A stretch of 40,750 bases of DNA. It comes from Limnohabitans sp. (lineage in GTDB: Bacteria > Pseudomonadota > Gammaproteobacteria > Burkholderiales > Burkholderiaceae_C). The translations under genes were made by a program, and so were the position numbers. Of the stretch, positions 18,042 to 25,502 are shown piece by piece. The notes under the pieces were generated by a model that worked only from the letters and a program-made list of their open reading frames with translations, had not been told where the DNA came from and searched no databases. The stretch spans positions 1-40,750 of the forward strand of contig VEQC01000002.1 in the NCBI GenBank assembly GCA_018883455.1. The letters are read 5' to 3'. Every line of letters begins with the position of its first letter. Positions within the stretch are counted from its first letter, which is position 1.

Positions 18042-18962
18042 ATGAGTGATTTCACAAGCAACTTCTGGTCGATCTATGTGTCGGCCATCTCCATCGGCGG
18101 CATCGTCTTCTGCGTGTTCCTGCTCTGGTTTTCGTCGAAGCTCAAAATGTCGACCGCCAGCGACAACACCACCGGCCACGTCTGGGACGAAGACCTCGCC
18201 GAGATGAACAACCCCCTGCCGCGCTGGTGGCTCTGGCTTTTCATCCTCACCATCGTCTTTGCCGTCGTGTACTGGCTCGCCTATCCCGGCATGGGCACGT
18301 TCAAGGGCACATTGGGCTGGACTTCTCAAGGCCAGTATGAGGCCGAAGTGGCCAAGGCCAACGCCGACCTCGCCCCCATCTACGCGGCCTTTGACGCGCA
18401 AGACCCCGAGAAGCTCTCGGGTGACCCCAAGGCCATGGCCGTGGGGGAGCGCCTGTTCATGAACAACTGCGCCCAGTGCCACGGCTCCGACGCTCGCGGC
18501 TCCAAAGGCTTCCCCAACCTCACTGACAAAGACTGGCTCCATGGTGGCACGCCCGACAAGATCAAGGAGACCATCGTCAAAGGTCGCAACGGCGTGATGC
18601 CCCCCATGGCCGCAGCGGTGGGAACCCCTGAGGACATCCGCAACGTCTCGCACTATGTCTTGAGCCTCTCGGGCAGCCCACACGACTCCGTCAAGGCGGC
18701 CCTGGGCAAGCCCAAGTTCGCCGCCTGCGCGGCCTGCCACGGCCCCGAAGGTGGCGGCATGCACGCCATGGGCGCGCCCAACCTCACCGACAAGGTCTGG
18801 TTGCACGGCTGGGGCGAGGAGGCCATCGTCGCCATGATCAACAATGGCAAGCAAAACATGATGCCCGCGCAAGAAGGTCGCTTGACCGCATCGCAAATTC
18901 ATGTGCTCACCGCCTATGTGTGGGGCCTCTCAAATAACCCGATCGCGGCAAAAACCAAATAA
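18042..18962 (+). CDS. ccoP: cbb3-type cytochrome c oxidase subunit III, dihaem (CcoP)
   Basis: Dihaem c-type cytochrome that receives electrons from soluble carriers. From the ATG at 18042 it has 306 residues. Two N-terminal transmembrane helices (about 9-30 and 61-81) are joined by the conserved HVWDEDLAEMNNPLPRWW segment. Two cytochrome domains follow with CAQCH (Cys143, Cys146, His147) and CAACH (Cys229, Cys232, His233). It is the last structural gene of the oxidase and is followed five bases later by ccoG. Confidence 0.97.
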   Translation: MSDFTSNFWSIYVSAISIGGIVFCVFLLWFSSKLKMSTASDNTTGHVWDEDLAEMNNPLPRWWLWLFILTIVFAVVYWLAYPGMGTFKGTLGWTSQGQYEAEVAKANADLAPIYAAFDAQDPEKLSGDPKAMAVGERLFMNNCAQCHGSDARGSKGFPNLTDKDWLHGGTPDKIKETIVKGRNGVMPPMAAAVGTPEDIRNVSHYVLSLSGSPHDSVKAALGKPKFAACAACHGPEGGGMHAMGAPNLTDKVWLHGWGEEAIVAMINNGKQNMMPAQEGRLTASQIHVLTAYVWGLSNNPIAAKTK

Positions 18963-18967
18963 ACTTT

Positions 18968-20410
18968 GTGACTCAAGAAGTTCCCTCCCGCAAGACCATC
19001 CCGATCGCCGCGGCCCCCTCGGGGGCTGACGACGACGTGATGGTCTCGCTGTATCAAGCCAGCCAAAAAATCTACCCCCGCTCCGTCGAGGGTGTGTTCG
19101 CTTCGTGGCGTTGGGTATTTGTCTGGATCACCCAACTCGCCTTCTACCTCACCCCCTGGTTCGATTGGGGCAGCCGCCAGGCCGTGCTCTTTGACCTCGG
19201 GGCGCGGCGTTTCTATATCTTCGGCCTCGTCCTCTACCCGCAGGACTTCATCTACCTCACCGGCTTGCTGGTGATCTCGGCGCTCTCGCTCTTTCTCTTC
19301 ACCGCCGTGGCTGGGCGCCTATGGTGCGGCTACGCTTGCCCGCAAACGGTCTATACCGAAATCTTCCTCTGGATCGAGCGCAAGATCGAGGGCGATCGCA
19401 GCGCCCGCATGCGCCTCGATGAAGGCCACATGGGCTTGGAGAAGCTGGTCAAGAAGTGGTACAAGCACATCGTCTGGATTGGTTTTTCCATTTGGACGGG
19501 GTTTACCTTCGTGGGCTATTTCACGCCCATCAAGGAGCTCGGCATGGGCTTTTTCCACACCACGCTGAGCCATTGGGAGATCTTCTGGGTCTTGTTCTAC
19601 GGCTTTGCCACGTATGGCAACGCCGGCTTCATGCGCGAGCAAATCTGCAAGTACATGTGCCCCTATGCGCGCTTTCAAAGCGCCATGTTCGATCACGACA
19701 CCCTGATCGTCACCTACGACGCCGAGCGCGGCGAGCCGCGCGGCGCGCGCTCCAAAAAAGCCGATTACAAATCGCTCAACTTGGGCGAGTGCGTCGATTG
19801 CACGCTGTGCGTGCAAGTCTGCCCCACGGGCATCGACATCCGCAACGGGCTGCAGTACGAATGCATTGGCTGCGGCGCCTGCGCCGATGTCTGCGACACC
19901 GTGATGGACAAACTTGGTTATCCGCGCGGTCTGGTGCGCTACGCCACGCAAAATGCGCTGCTCAACCATTGGGGCAAGCCGCAGATGTGGAAGCGCGTCT
20001 TGCGCCCGCGCGTGCAAATCTATACCGCCATCTTGCTCGCCCTCATCGTGGGCCTGGGCGTGGCGCTTTACTTGCGTGATCCCTTCAAAGTGGACGTGGT
20101 GCGCGATCGCGCCTCGCTCGCGCGCTTGACCGAAGAGGGCACGCTCGAGAACATCTTCCGCCTGCAAATCATGAACGCGGCCGAGGCCGAGCAGTTCTAC
20201 CGCATCGAAGTCAGCGGCTTGCCGGGCTTGCGCCTGCAACCCGACGCCGAGGTCGATGTCGGGCCCGCGCAATCGCGCTGGGTGGTCGTGCGCGCGGAGA
20301 TACCCTATGGCAGCTCACCCGCTGGATCGCACAAAATCAGCTTCACCGTGCGGGAGCGCGAGAGCCAGCGCGAAGTGCACGAAAAATCCGTCTTCATCGT
20401 CCCGAGGTAA
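18968..20410 (+). CDS. ccoG: cbb3 oxidase assembly protein CcoG (RdxA/FixG-like polyferredoxin)
   Basis: Membrane iron-sulfur protein required for cbb3 maturation; in studied bacteria it acts as a cupric reductase supplying Cu(I). The 480-residue protein has several transmembrane helices, a WCGYACPQTVYTE motif (Cys120, Cys124) and a CKYMCPYARFQ motif. A bacterial 2x(4Fe-4S) ferredoxin domain follows with Cys275/278/281/285 and Cys299/302/305/309. The C-terminal Ig-like FixG domain follows from about 350. The start is GTG at 18968 and its stop directly abuts the ccoH start. Confidence 0.95.
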   Translation: MTQEVPSRKTIPIAAAPSGADDDVMVSLYQASQKIYPRSVEGVFASWRWVFVWITQLAFYLTPWFDWGSRQAVLFDLGARRFYIFGLVLYPQDFIYLTGLLVISALSLFLFTAVAGRLWCGYACPQTVYTEIFLWIERKIEGDRSARMRLDEGHMGLEKLVKKWYKHIVWIGFSIWTGFTFVGYFTPIKELGMGFFHTTLSHWEIFWVLFYGFATYGNAGFMREQICKYMCPYARFQSAMFDHDTLIVTYDAERGEPRGARSKKADYKSLNLGECVDCTLCVQVCPTGIDIRNGLQYECIGCGACADVCDTVMDKLGYPRGLVRYATQNALLNHWGKPQMWKRVLRPRVQIYTAILLALIVGLGVALYLRDPFKVDVVRDRASLARLTEEGTLENIFRLQIMNAAEAEQFYRIEVSGLPGLRLQPDAEVDVGPAQSRWVVVRAEIPYGSSPAGSHKISFTVRERESQREVHEKSVFIVPR

Positions 20411-20722
20411 ATGTCCATGGCCAAACCCGAACCCACGCCCTCCAAGCCCTGGTGGAACTACCCCCACATGTGGCTGGTCGTGGGTGGCCCCCTCGTGGTG
20501 GTGGTGGCGGCCATCGTCACAGCGGTCATTGCGCTGAGCGCGCCCGATCCCCTCATTGCCGAGGATTACTACAAAAAGGGTTTGGAGATCAACAAAACCC
20601 TCACCGAGCAGGACCGCAACATGGTGCCAGCGCTGCAAGCGCGCAATCATGCGGTCACGCCCGTCGCACCCCAAAACGCGGCGTCCTCAGCGGCACCCGG
20701 CGCTGCGCCCGGCAAACCCTAA
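20411..20722 (+). CDS. ccoH: FixH/CcoH family cbb3 oxidase assembly protein
   Basis: Small single-pass membrane protein of the FixH family, which interacts with the cbb3 complex and the copper pump. The 103-residue protein has one helix (about 21-43) followed by the diagnostic DPLIAEDYYKKGLEINKTL segment. It is shorter than the roughly 150-residue alphaproteobacterial FixH, but I recall a similar short form in Comamonadaceae. The ATG follows the ccoG TAA with no gap; a second ATG two codons later is possible. A 15-bp tandem repeat begins 17 bases after its stop. Confidence 0.88.
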   Translation: MSMAKPEPTPSKPWWNYPHMWLVVGGPLVVVVAAIVTAVIALSAPDPLIAEDYYKKGLEINKTLTEQDRNMVPALQARNHAVTPVAPQNAASSAAPGAAPGKP

Positions 20723-20739
20723 GCGGCGCCGAAGCGCAG

Positions 20740-20844
20740 GCGAAAGCAGAGCAAGCGAAAGCAGAGCAAGCGAAAGCAGAGCAGGCGAAAGCAGAGCAAG
20801 CGAAAGCAGAGCCGGCGAGAGCTGCGCAGGCGAAAGCAGAGCAG
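20740..20844. repeat. Seven-unit 15-bp tandem repeat downstream of ccoH
   Basis: Seven consecutive 15-base units, consensus GCGAAAGCAGAGCAA. Units 1, 2 and 4 are identical, 3 and 7 differ only in the last base, and 5 and 6 are more diverged. A decayed copy may precede it. Because 15 is a multiple of three, no unit introduces a stop, so open frames run through it; they encode only AKAEQ- or ASESR-type repeats and begin without a start context, so I treat it as non-coding. Confidence 0.9.
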
Positions 20845-20867
20845 GGCAGGGCAGAGAGCAGGGGATG

Positions 20868-20887
20868 GGCCGCCCATTCAGGCGGCC
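20868..20887. terminator. Hairpin between ccoH and fnr 3' ends
   Basis: GGCCGCC and GGCGGCC form a perfect seven-pair stem with a six-base loop, eight bases beyond the fnr stop on the minus strand and after the tandem repeat on the plus strand. It lacks a T-run; a role in ending either transcript is possible but weakly supported. Confidence 0.4.
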
Positions 20888-20895
20888 AGGGCGGC

Positions 20896-21612
20896 TTAGC
20901 AGTCGGCTGGGGTCACGATGCGGCGCAAGGCATCGGTGTCGATGATGCGCACATAGCGCTGCTTGACTTCAATGATGCCGTCGTCCACAAACTTAGAGAA
21001 CGTGCGGCTCACCGTCTCGAGCTTGAGGCCCAAGTAGCTGCCAATTTCTTCCCGCGTCATGCGCAGCACGAGTTCCGATTGCGAGAACCCACGCGCATGC
21101 AGGCGTTGCACCAAATTGAGCAGGAAGGCGGCCAAACGCTCTTCGGCACGCATGCTGCCGAGCAAAAGCATCACGCCGTGCTCGCGCACAATCTCGCGAC
21201 TCATGATCTTGTGCACATGGTGTTGCAGGCTTTTGATCTCGCGAGAGAGCTCCTCAATGCGCTCAAACGGCATGAGGCAAACCTCCGCGTCTTCCAGCGC
21301 CACCGCATCGCAGGTGTGGTGATCGCTCACAATGCCGTCGAGCCCCATGATCTCGCCTGCCATCTGAAAACCCGTGACTTGGTCACGTCCGTCTTCAGAG
21401 GAGATGCAGGTCTTGAAAAAACCCGTGCGAATGGCGTAGAGCGCACTGAATTTGTCGCCGTGGCGAAAGAGGTGTTCGCCGCGCAGAACTTTGCGGCGGC
21501 CGCCGACCACCTCATCAATCCGGCGCATGTCCTGATCTGACAAGCCCACCGGCATACACAGCTCGCGCAGGTTGCAGTTGGAGCAAGCGACTTTGATGGA
21601 ATGGGTATTCAT
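20896..21612 (-). CDS. fnr: FNR/ANR-type oxygen-sensing transcription regulator
   Basis: Crp-family regulator that holds an oxygen-labile 4Fe-4S cluster and binds TTGAT-N4-ATCAA sites when oxygen is low. The 238-residue protein has N-terminal Cys10, Cys13 and Cys19 and a fourth at Cys112 (EVCLMPFE), with the same C-x2-C-x5-C and 102-residue offset as E. coli FNR, so it should be a true oxygen sensor, unlike FixK. The C-terminal helix-turn-helix is EEIGSYLGLKLETVSRTFSKF, whose Glu and Ser-Arg contact the box. The gene is convergent with ccoH and divergent from hemN, with a perfect box 13 bases upstream of its ATG that suggests autorepression. Confidence 0.96.
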   Translation of the reverse strand: MNTHSIKVACSNCNLRELCMPVGLSDQDMRRIDEVVGGRRKVLRGEHLFRHGDKFSALYAIRTGFFKTCISSEDGRDQVTGFQMAGEIMGLDGIVSDHHTCDAVALEDAEVCLMPFERIEELSREIKSLQHHVHKIMSREIVREHGVMLLLGSMRAEERLAAFLLNLVQRLHARGFSQSELVLRMTREEIGSYLGLKLETVSRTFSKFVDDGIIEVKQRYVRIIDTDALRRIVTPADC

Positions 21613-21625
21613 ATGTCAATCACAT

Positions 21626-21639
21626 TTGACACATGTCAA
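21626..21639. promoter_or_regulatory. FNR/ANR box between fnr and hemN
   Basis: TTGACACATGTCAA is a perfect FNR-type palindrome. For hemN it is centred at -41.5 from a start near 21674, with CATCAT at 21662-21667 as a possible -10. For fnr it lies so close to the ATG at 21612 that bound protein should block transcription. An extra GTCAA half-site at 21615-21619 lies just outside. Confidence 0.85.
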
Positions 21640-21690
21640 ATCCCGCATCGGAACTGACAGGCATCATTGATCCGTATTTTAACGATTCTC

Positions 21691-23103
21691 ATGACCACCG
21701 ATACCCCCACTCCCGTCAGTGCCGACAGTCTGAGCCCGGATTTGTTGCGGCGCTACGATGTGCCGGGTCCGCGATACACCTCCTACCCCACGGCCGATCG
21801 GTTCGTGGAGGCTTTTGGTGAGGCCGATTACATCCAAGCTTTGCGGCAACGCCAACAAGGCATGAGTCCTAAGGGGCTACCCTTATCGCTCTATGTCCAT
21901 GTGCCGTTTTGTGAGTCGCTGTGCTACTACTGCGCGTGCAACAAAATCATCACCAAGCACCACGAGCGCGGTACCGAGTACTTGCGCTACCTAGAGCGCG
22001 AGGTTGAGCTCACCGTTGCGCATTTAGGCGCAGGCTGCGCAGTCTCGCAGCTGCACCTCGGCGGGGGCAGCCCCACCTTCCTGAGCGACGACGAACTGCG
22101 CGCGCTCATGGCCATGTTGCGCCGCAGTTTTGAGCTCGTCCCCGGTGGGGAGTACGCCATCGAGGTCGACCCCCGCACCGTGAGTCCCGCCCGCCTGGCC
22201 ACGTTGGCCGAGCTCGGCTTTAACCGCCTGAGCTTTGGCGTGCAAGATTTCGAGCCCGCCGTGCAAAAGGCGGTTCACCGCATTCAGCCTGCCGAGCAAG
22301 TCTTTGACTTGGTGGCCCACGCGCGCGAGTTGGGCTTTGATGCCATCAACGCCGATCTCATCTACGGCCTGCCCATGCAGACCCCCGAGACCTTCGCCCG
22401 CACGCTCGAGAAAATCACCCGCTTGCGCCCCGACCGCATTGCCCTCTACGCGTATGCCCACCTGCCCGAGCGCTTCAAGCCGCAGCGGCGCATTCACGCC
22501 TATGAGTTGCCCCCCGCTGCGGCCAAACTCGCCATGCTCGACATGGCGCTCAAGCACCTCATGCACGCGGGCTACGACTACGTGGGCATGGATCACTTCG
22601 CCTTGCCTGACGACCCCTTGGCCGTCGCCAAGCGCCAAGGGCGTCTGCACCGCAATTTCCAGGGCTACAGCACCCAACCCGATTGCGACTTGGTGGCGCT
22701 GGGCGTCTCGGCCATCGGCAAGGTCGGTGCCACGTTCAGCCAGAACGTCAAAACCCTGGAAGAGTATTACGACCTGCTCAGCCAAGGGCGCTTGCCCGTG
22801 GTACGGGGCCTGGCCCTCAATCGCGATGACTTGGTGCGCCGCACCGTCATCATGGCCTTGATGTGCCAGGGCCATTTGAGCTTTGAATCGGTGGAAGTCT
22901 CCCACCTCATCGACTTTCGCAGCTATTTCGCGCGTGAGCTCGAAACCCTGGCCGACATGCAGCAGCAAGGCCTGGTGATTCTGGAGCCCTCGGGCATTCA
23001 AGTCACCGAACTCGGGTGGTTTTTTGTCCGCGGCGTGGCCATGGTGTTCGACAAATACCTGCAAGCCGACCAAAACCGCGCCCGATTCTCTAAAATCATT
23101 TAA
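21691..23103 (+). CDS. hemN: Oxygen-independent coproporphyrinogen III oxidase HemN
   Basis: Radical-SAM enzyme that decarboxylates coproporphyrinogen III to protoporphyrinogen IX without oxygen, supplying haem at low oxygen. From the ATG at 21691 it has 470 residues, the normal length of true HemN. The HVPFCESLCYYCACN motif gives Cys74, Cys78 and Cys81 for the cluster plus the HemN-specific Cys83, which separates it from HemW. An upstream TTG at 21667 would lie before the predicted start point, so the ATG is preferred. It is probably activated by FNR through the box at 21626. Its TAA shares one base with the next ATG. Confidence 0.96.
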   Translation: MTTDTPTPVSADSLSPDLLRRYDVPGPRYTSYPTADRFVEAFGEADYIQALRQRQQGMSPKGLPLSLYVHVPFCESLCYYCACNKIITKHHERGTEYLRYLEREVELTVAHLGAGCAVSQLHLGGGSPTFLSDDELRALMAMLRRSFELVPGGEYAIEVDPRTVSPARLATLAELGFNRLSFGVQDFEPAVQKAVHRIQPAEQVFDLVAHARELGFDAINADLIYGLPMQTPETFARTLEKITRLRPDRIALYAYAHLPERFKPQRRIHAYELPPAAAKLAMLDMALKHLMHAGYDYVGMDHFALPDDPLAVAKRQGRLHRNFQGYSTQPDCDLVALGVSAIGKVGATFSQNVKTLEEYYDLLSQGRLPVVRGLALNRDDLVRRTVIMALMCQGHLSFESVEVSHLIDFRSYFARELETLADMQQQGLVILEPSGIQVTELGWFFVRGVAMVFDKYLQADQNRARFSKII

Positions 23104-23816
23104 TGCTCACCACCCTCGCGCTGACCGCCCTGCTCATGGGGCTGGCAGGCGGGCCGCACTGCTTGGCCATGTGCGGCGCCGCGTGCGCCGGCGTGGGGCG
23201 CTCGGCGCAAATGCGCGGGCAGGGGCGGGGCACGGGTGCCATGCTGCTTTTTCAAATCGGGCGCATCATCGGCTACGCCACCCTGGGCGCCGTGGCGGCT
23301 TCCGCCTTCCAGGGCGTGGGCTGGCTCAGCACCCAGTCCGTGGCCCTGCGCCCCGTTTGGACCTTCTTCCACATCGTCTGCTTCCTGCTCGGCATGGTCC
23401 TGCTCGTGCGTGCCGCGCAGCCCATTTGGCTCGAAGGCGTGGGCCGCGCGGTTTGGCGTCGGGTCCAGGCCATGACGGCCCACCTGAAATTGCAAGGCGC
23501 GGGCGCGGTCATCTTGGGCATCCTGTGGGCCCTCTTGCCCTGTGGGCTGCTCTACGGCGCGTTGCTGGTGGCCTCCCTCACCAACTCGGCCCTCCAAGGT
23601 GCCGTCGTCATGGGCGCATTCGCTCTGGGCAGCGCGCTCGTGCTCACCGTCGGCCCCATGCTCTGGCTGCGCCTGCGCGGTTTTGAGAACGAAGGAGACG
23701 GCAGCGGCAGCTGGGGCGTTCGCTTGGCCGGCCTAGCCCTCGCCGCCAGCGCCGCCTGGTCCCTCTGGATGGGCTTGGTCGAATACCAAGCCCCTTGGTG
23801 CTTGGTGCCGCAGTAG
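23103..23816 (+). CDS. SafE/DsbD_2-like membrane protein with HCxxxCG motif
   Basis: A 237-residue polytopic membrane protein, about six helices, of the family usually labelled sulfite exporter TauE/SafE or DsbD_2-like. Near the start is GGPHCLAMCGAAC: His19, Cys20, Cys24 and Cys28, a pattern resembling the HCxGMCG metal or thiol motif of this family. Its real role is unproven. Position at the end of a cbb3/fnr/hemN block, overlapping hemN by one base, suggests a part in copper or cytochrome assembly rather than sulfite export (inference). It converges on the TSUP permease gene three bases further on. Confidence 0.85.
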   Translation: MLTTLALTALLMGLAGGPHCLAMCGAACAGVGRSAQMRGQGRGTGAMLLFQIGRIIGYATLGAVAASAFQGVGWLSTQSVALRPVWTFFHIVCFLLGMVLLVRAAQPIWLEGVGRAVWRRVQAMTAHLKLQGAGAVILGILWALLPCGLLYGALLVASLTNSALQGAVVMGAFALGSALVLTVGPMLWLRLRGFENEGDGSGSWGVRLAGLALAASAAWSLWMGLVEYQAPWCLVPQ

Positions 23817-23819
23817 GAC

Positions 23820-24638
23820 TTAAGCCAAACCCTTATAGAGCATATACGCCGCGAGCAAATAAAGCATGCCGGCGAAGATGCGCTTGAGTTTTTTCACGGG
23901 CAGTTGGTGCGCCACGCGCGCGCCCAGGGGCGCGGTGAGTACGCTGCACGAGGCGATCACGAGCAGGGCCGGCAACCACAGATAGCCAAACGCTCCGGGG
24001 GGCAGGCCTTCCATGCTCCAGCCGCTCACGATGTAGCCCGCCACGTTGGCCACAGCAATCGGAAAGCCCAGTGCCGCACTGGTGGCCACCGCATGGTGGA
24101 TCGCCACGTTGCACCACGTCATGAAGGGCACACTGATAAATCCGCCCCCCGCGCCCACGAGCCCGGAGAGAAACCCAATACTGCCGCCCGCGAGCAACTG
24201 CCCGCCGCGGCCAGGCATCTGCCGGCTTGGCGCGGGCTTCTTGTCCAGAAACATTTGGGTGGCCGAGAAGCCCACAAACGCGCCAAAGAAAATGGCGAGT
24301 GACGCCCCCTTGATCAAGGCAAACACACCGAGGCTGCTGATCAAGCTGCCCAGCACAATGCCCGGGGCGAGTCCGGTGACCAAGTCCCAGCGCACCGCGC
24401 CTTTTTTGTGGTGGGCGCGCACGCTCGAGATGGAGGTGAAGATGATCGTCGCCATCGAGGTGGCAATGGCCATCTTCACGGCCAAGCTCGTATCGACCCC
24501 TTGGCCCGAGAGCAAGAGCGTGATGAACGGCACCATCACCATACCCCCGCCAATGCCGAGCAAGCCCGCGAGAAAGCCAGAACAACTGCCCAGCAGGACA
24601 AACGAAATCAGGAGGTCGGGGGAGGTGAGGAGTTCCAT
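23820..24638 (-). CDS. TSUP family permease (sulfite exporter TauE/SafE type)
   Basis: A 272-residue inner-membrane transporter of the TSUP family, which moves small anions such as sulfite or sulfoacetate. About eight helices are visible in two repeats with glycine-rich turns: FLAGLLGIGGGMVMVPF (about 22-38) and the second repeat FLSGLVGAGGGFISVPF (about 155-171). The start ATG at 24638 lies only nine bases after the 3' arm of the 6S RNA stem, directly after its T-run, and no Shine-Dalgarno fits in between. No other start keeps the first helix intact. It is probably expressed by read-through from the 6S promoter. Substrate unknown. Confidence 0.88.
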   Translation of the reverse strand: MELLTSPDLLISFVLLGSCSGFLAGLLGIGGGMVMVPFITLLLSGQGVDTSLAVKMAIATSMATIIFTSISSVRAHHKKGAVRWDLVTGLAPGIVLGSLISSLGVFALIKGASLAIFFGAFVGFSATQMFLDKKPAPSRQMPGRGGQLLAGGSIGFLSGLVGAGGGFISVPFMTWCNVAIHHAVATSAALGFPIAVANVAGYIVSGWSMEGLPPGAFGYLWLPALLVIASCSVLTAPLGARVAHQLPVKKLKRIFAGMLYLLAAYMLYKGLA

Positions 24639-24647
24639 AAAGAAAAG

Positions 24648-24822
24648 GTGTCTGCAAGGATCAGGGGACCGGCATCCTGAACCGGGGGTTCAGGTGGGCG
24701 AGGGCAGACTGACCTTGGGTTCATCTGACGCGAGACGATCACGCTAGCCAGCCGATGTTCCAAGCCCGGGCTCAAATGAGCATTGGTTCAAGGAAATATA
24801 AAGCCCCCCGACTTGCAGACCG
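24648..24822 (-). ncRNA. ssrS: 6S RNA
   Basis: About 175 nt on the minus strand beginning just after zapA, its classical neighbour. The ends pair through a perfect nine-base closing stem, GTCTGCAAG with CTTGCAGAC (plus-strand 24812-24820 and 24650-24658), extended by GGGG/CCCC. The 3' half contains the hairpin CCTGAACC-CCC-GGTTCAGG (24676-24694), equivalent to the CCTTGAACC/GGTTCAAGG element of known 6S RNAs. A TATAAA -10 lies about eight bases before the 5' end, and TTTTCTTT follows the closing stem. 6S RNA sequesters sigma70 RNA polymerase in stationary phase. Ends are good to a few bases. Confidence 0.88.
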
Positions 24823-24842
24823 ATCCATTTTATAGGGCTTGG

Positions 24843-25142
24843 TCAGAGCAATTGGTTGTCGTGGGCCAACGCTTGATCGAGGCGACCGAGCAATTGGCGC
24901 AAAGTCTCCTGCTCCTCGGGCGCAAAGGCGCTGGCCTGGGCGGGCGTGTCGGTGAGGTCAAAGGCGAGGTTGAGCGCGGCCAAGACCGAAATGCGGTCGC
25001 GCGCTTTGATTTTGCCCGCATCGCGAATCTTGCACATGGCCTCGTCCACCCGCTGCACCGCTTGCGCCAGACGCGCCTCACCGCCCGGTGGGCAGCCCAG
25101 CACATAGCTCTGGCCCATGATTTGCACTTCAATTTGCTTCAC
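24843..25142 (-). CDS. zapA: Cell division protein ZapA
   Basis: Small cytosolic protein that bundles FtsZ filaments and stabilises the Z-ring. The 99-residue protein has the family start IEVQIMGQSYVLGCP, the conserved DRISVLAALNLAFDL segment (about 49-63) and a C-terminal coiled-coil helix. Its GTG start at 25142 overlaps the stop of the preceding coiled-coil gene as GTGA. The 6S RNA follows directly, a pairing conserved over much of the Proteobacteria. Confidence 0.95.
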   Translation of the reverse strand: MKQIEVQIMGQSYVLGCPPGGEARLAQAVQRVDEAMCKIRDAGKIKARDRISVLAALNLAFDLTDTPAQASAFAPEEQETLRQLLGRLDQALAHDNQLL

Positions 25143-25360
25143 GGGGCGTCCTTGGTGACCATTTCCTGGGGCAGGCGCTCGATGAGCGCGTCAATGCGGG
25201 AGCGCGCTGCGGCCAAGCGAGATTTGAGCAATTCACGCTCGTGCGTCAACTCCTGCACCTGCGCCGTGAGCAAGGCGTTGGTGCGCTGCAGCTCCTCATG
25301 GCGGAGCAGCAAGCGCTCCACACGGTCTGCGATTTGCGTGATCAAGGAGTTTTGAGCCAT
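25139..25360 (-). CDS. Small coiled-coil protein upstream of zapA (TIGR02449/ZapB-like)
   Basis: A 73-residue protein that is almost entirely helical, with heptad-like spacing of Leu and Val from about 6 to 62 and many Arg and Glu residues, so a dimeric coiled coil is expected. Genes of this kind sit directly upstream of zapA in many Beta- and Gammaproteobacteria and resemble ZapB in size and shape, so a role in Z-ring organisation is likely but inferred. It overlaps zapA by four bases, implying coupled translation. Confidence 0.85.
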   Translation of the reverse strand: MAQNSLITQIADRVERLLLRHEELQRTNALLTAQVQELTHERELLKSRLAAARSRIDALIERLPQEMVTKDAP

Positions 25361-25438
25361 CAGGTCAGCATTCTAAGCAAAGACGCTCACGGGCAAACCC
25401 CCATTTGCGCGGAGTGAGGGCTCTTTGCCACAATTTCG

Positions 25439-25461
25439 ATTAGAGAAATCCATTTACTAAT
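25439..25461. promoter_or_regulatory. Dyad ATTAG-N13-CTAAT upstream of the flavin monooxygenase
   Basis: A five-base inverted repeat with 13-base spacing sits in an AT-rich patch 41 bases before the monooxygenase ATG. It could be a regulator site, but such a short dyad can occur by chance and no regulator gene is adjacent. Confidence 0.35.
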
Positions 25462-25502
25462 GTTAAACTCTCGCCGGCACACCGACAGAGGAGACAAACC
25501 CC

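Noticed and set aside
20740-20844. CRISPR-like array
   Set aside because: The units are directly adjacent with no spacers, only 15 bases long, and no cas gene is near.
21374-21394. Palindrome CGTGAC-TTG-GTCACG within fnr
   Set aside because: Lies well inside the coding sequence of fnr and is explained by the codons; no supporting context for a binding site.
20452-21540. Open frame of 362 codons containing AKAEQ repeats
   Set aside because: It begins inside ccoH in another frame, runs through the 15-bp repeat and then antisense through fnr. The repeat keeps it open by its length being a multiple of three.
21667-21690. Upstream TTG start for hemN
   Set aside because: It lies before the transcription start predicted from the FNR box, adds eight residues not typical of the family, and has no ribosome binding site.
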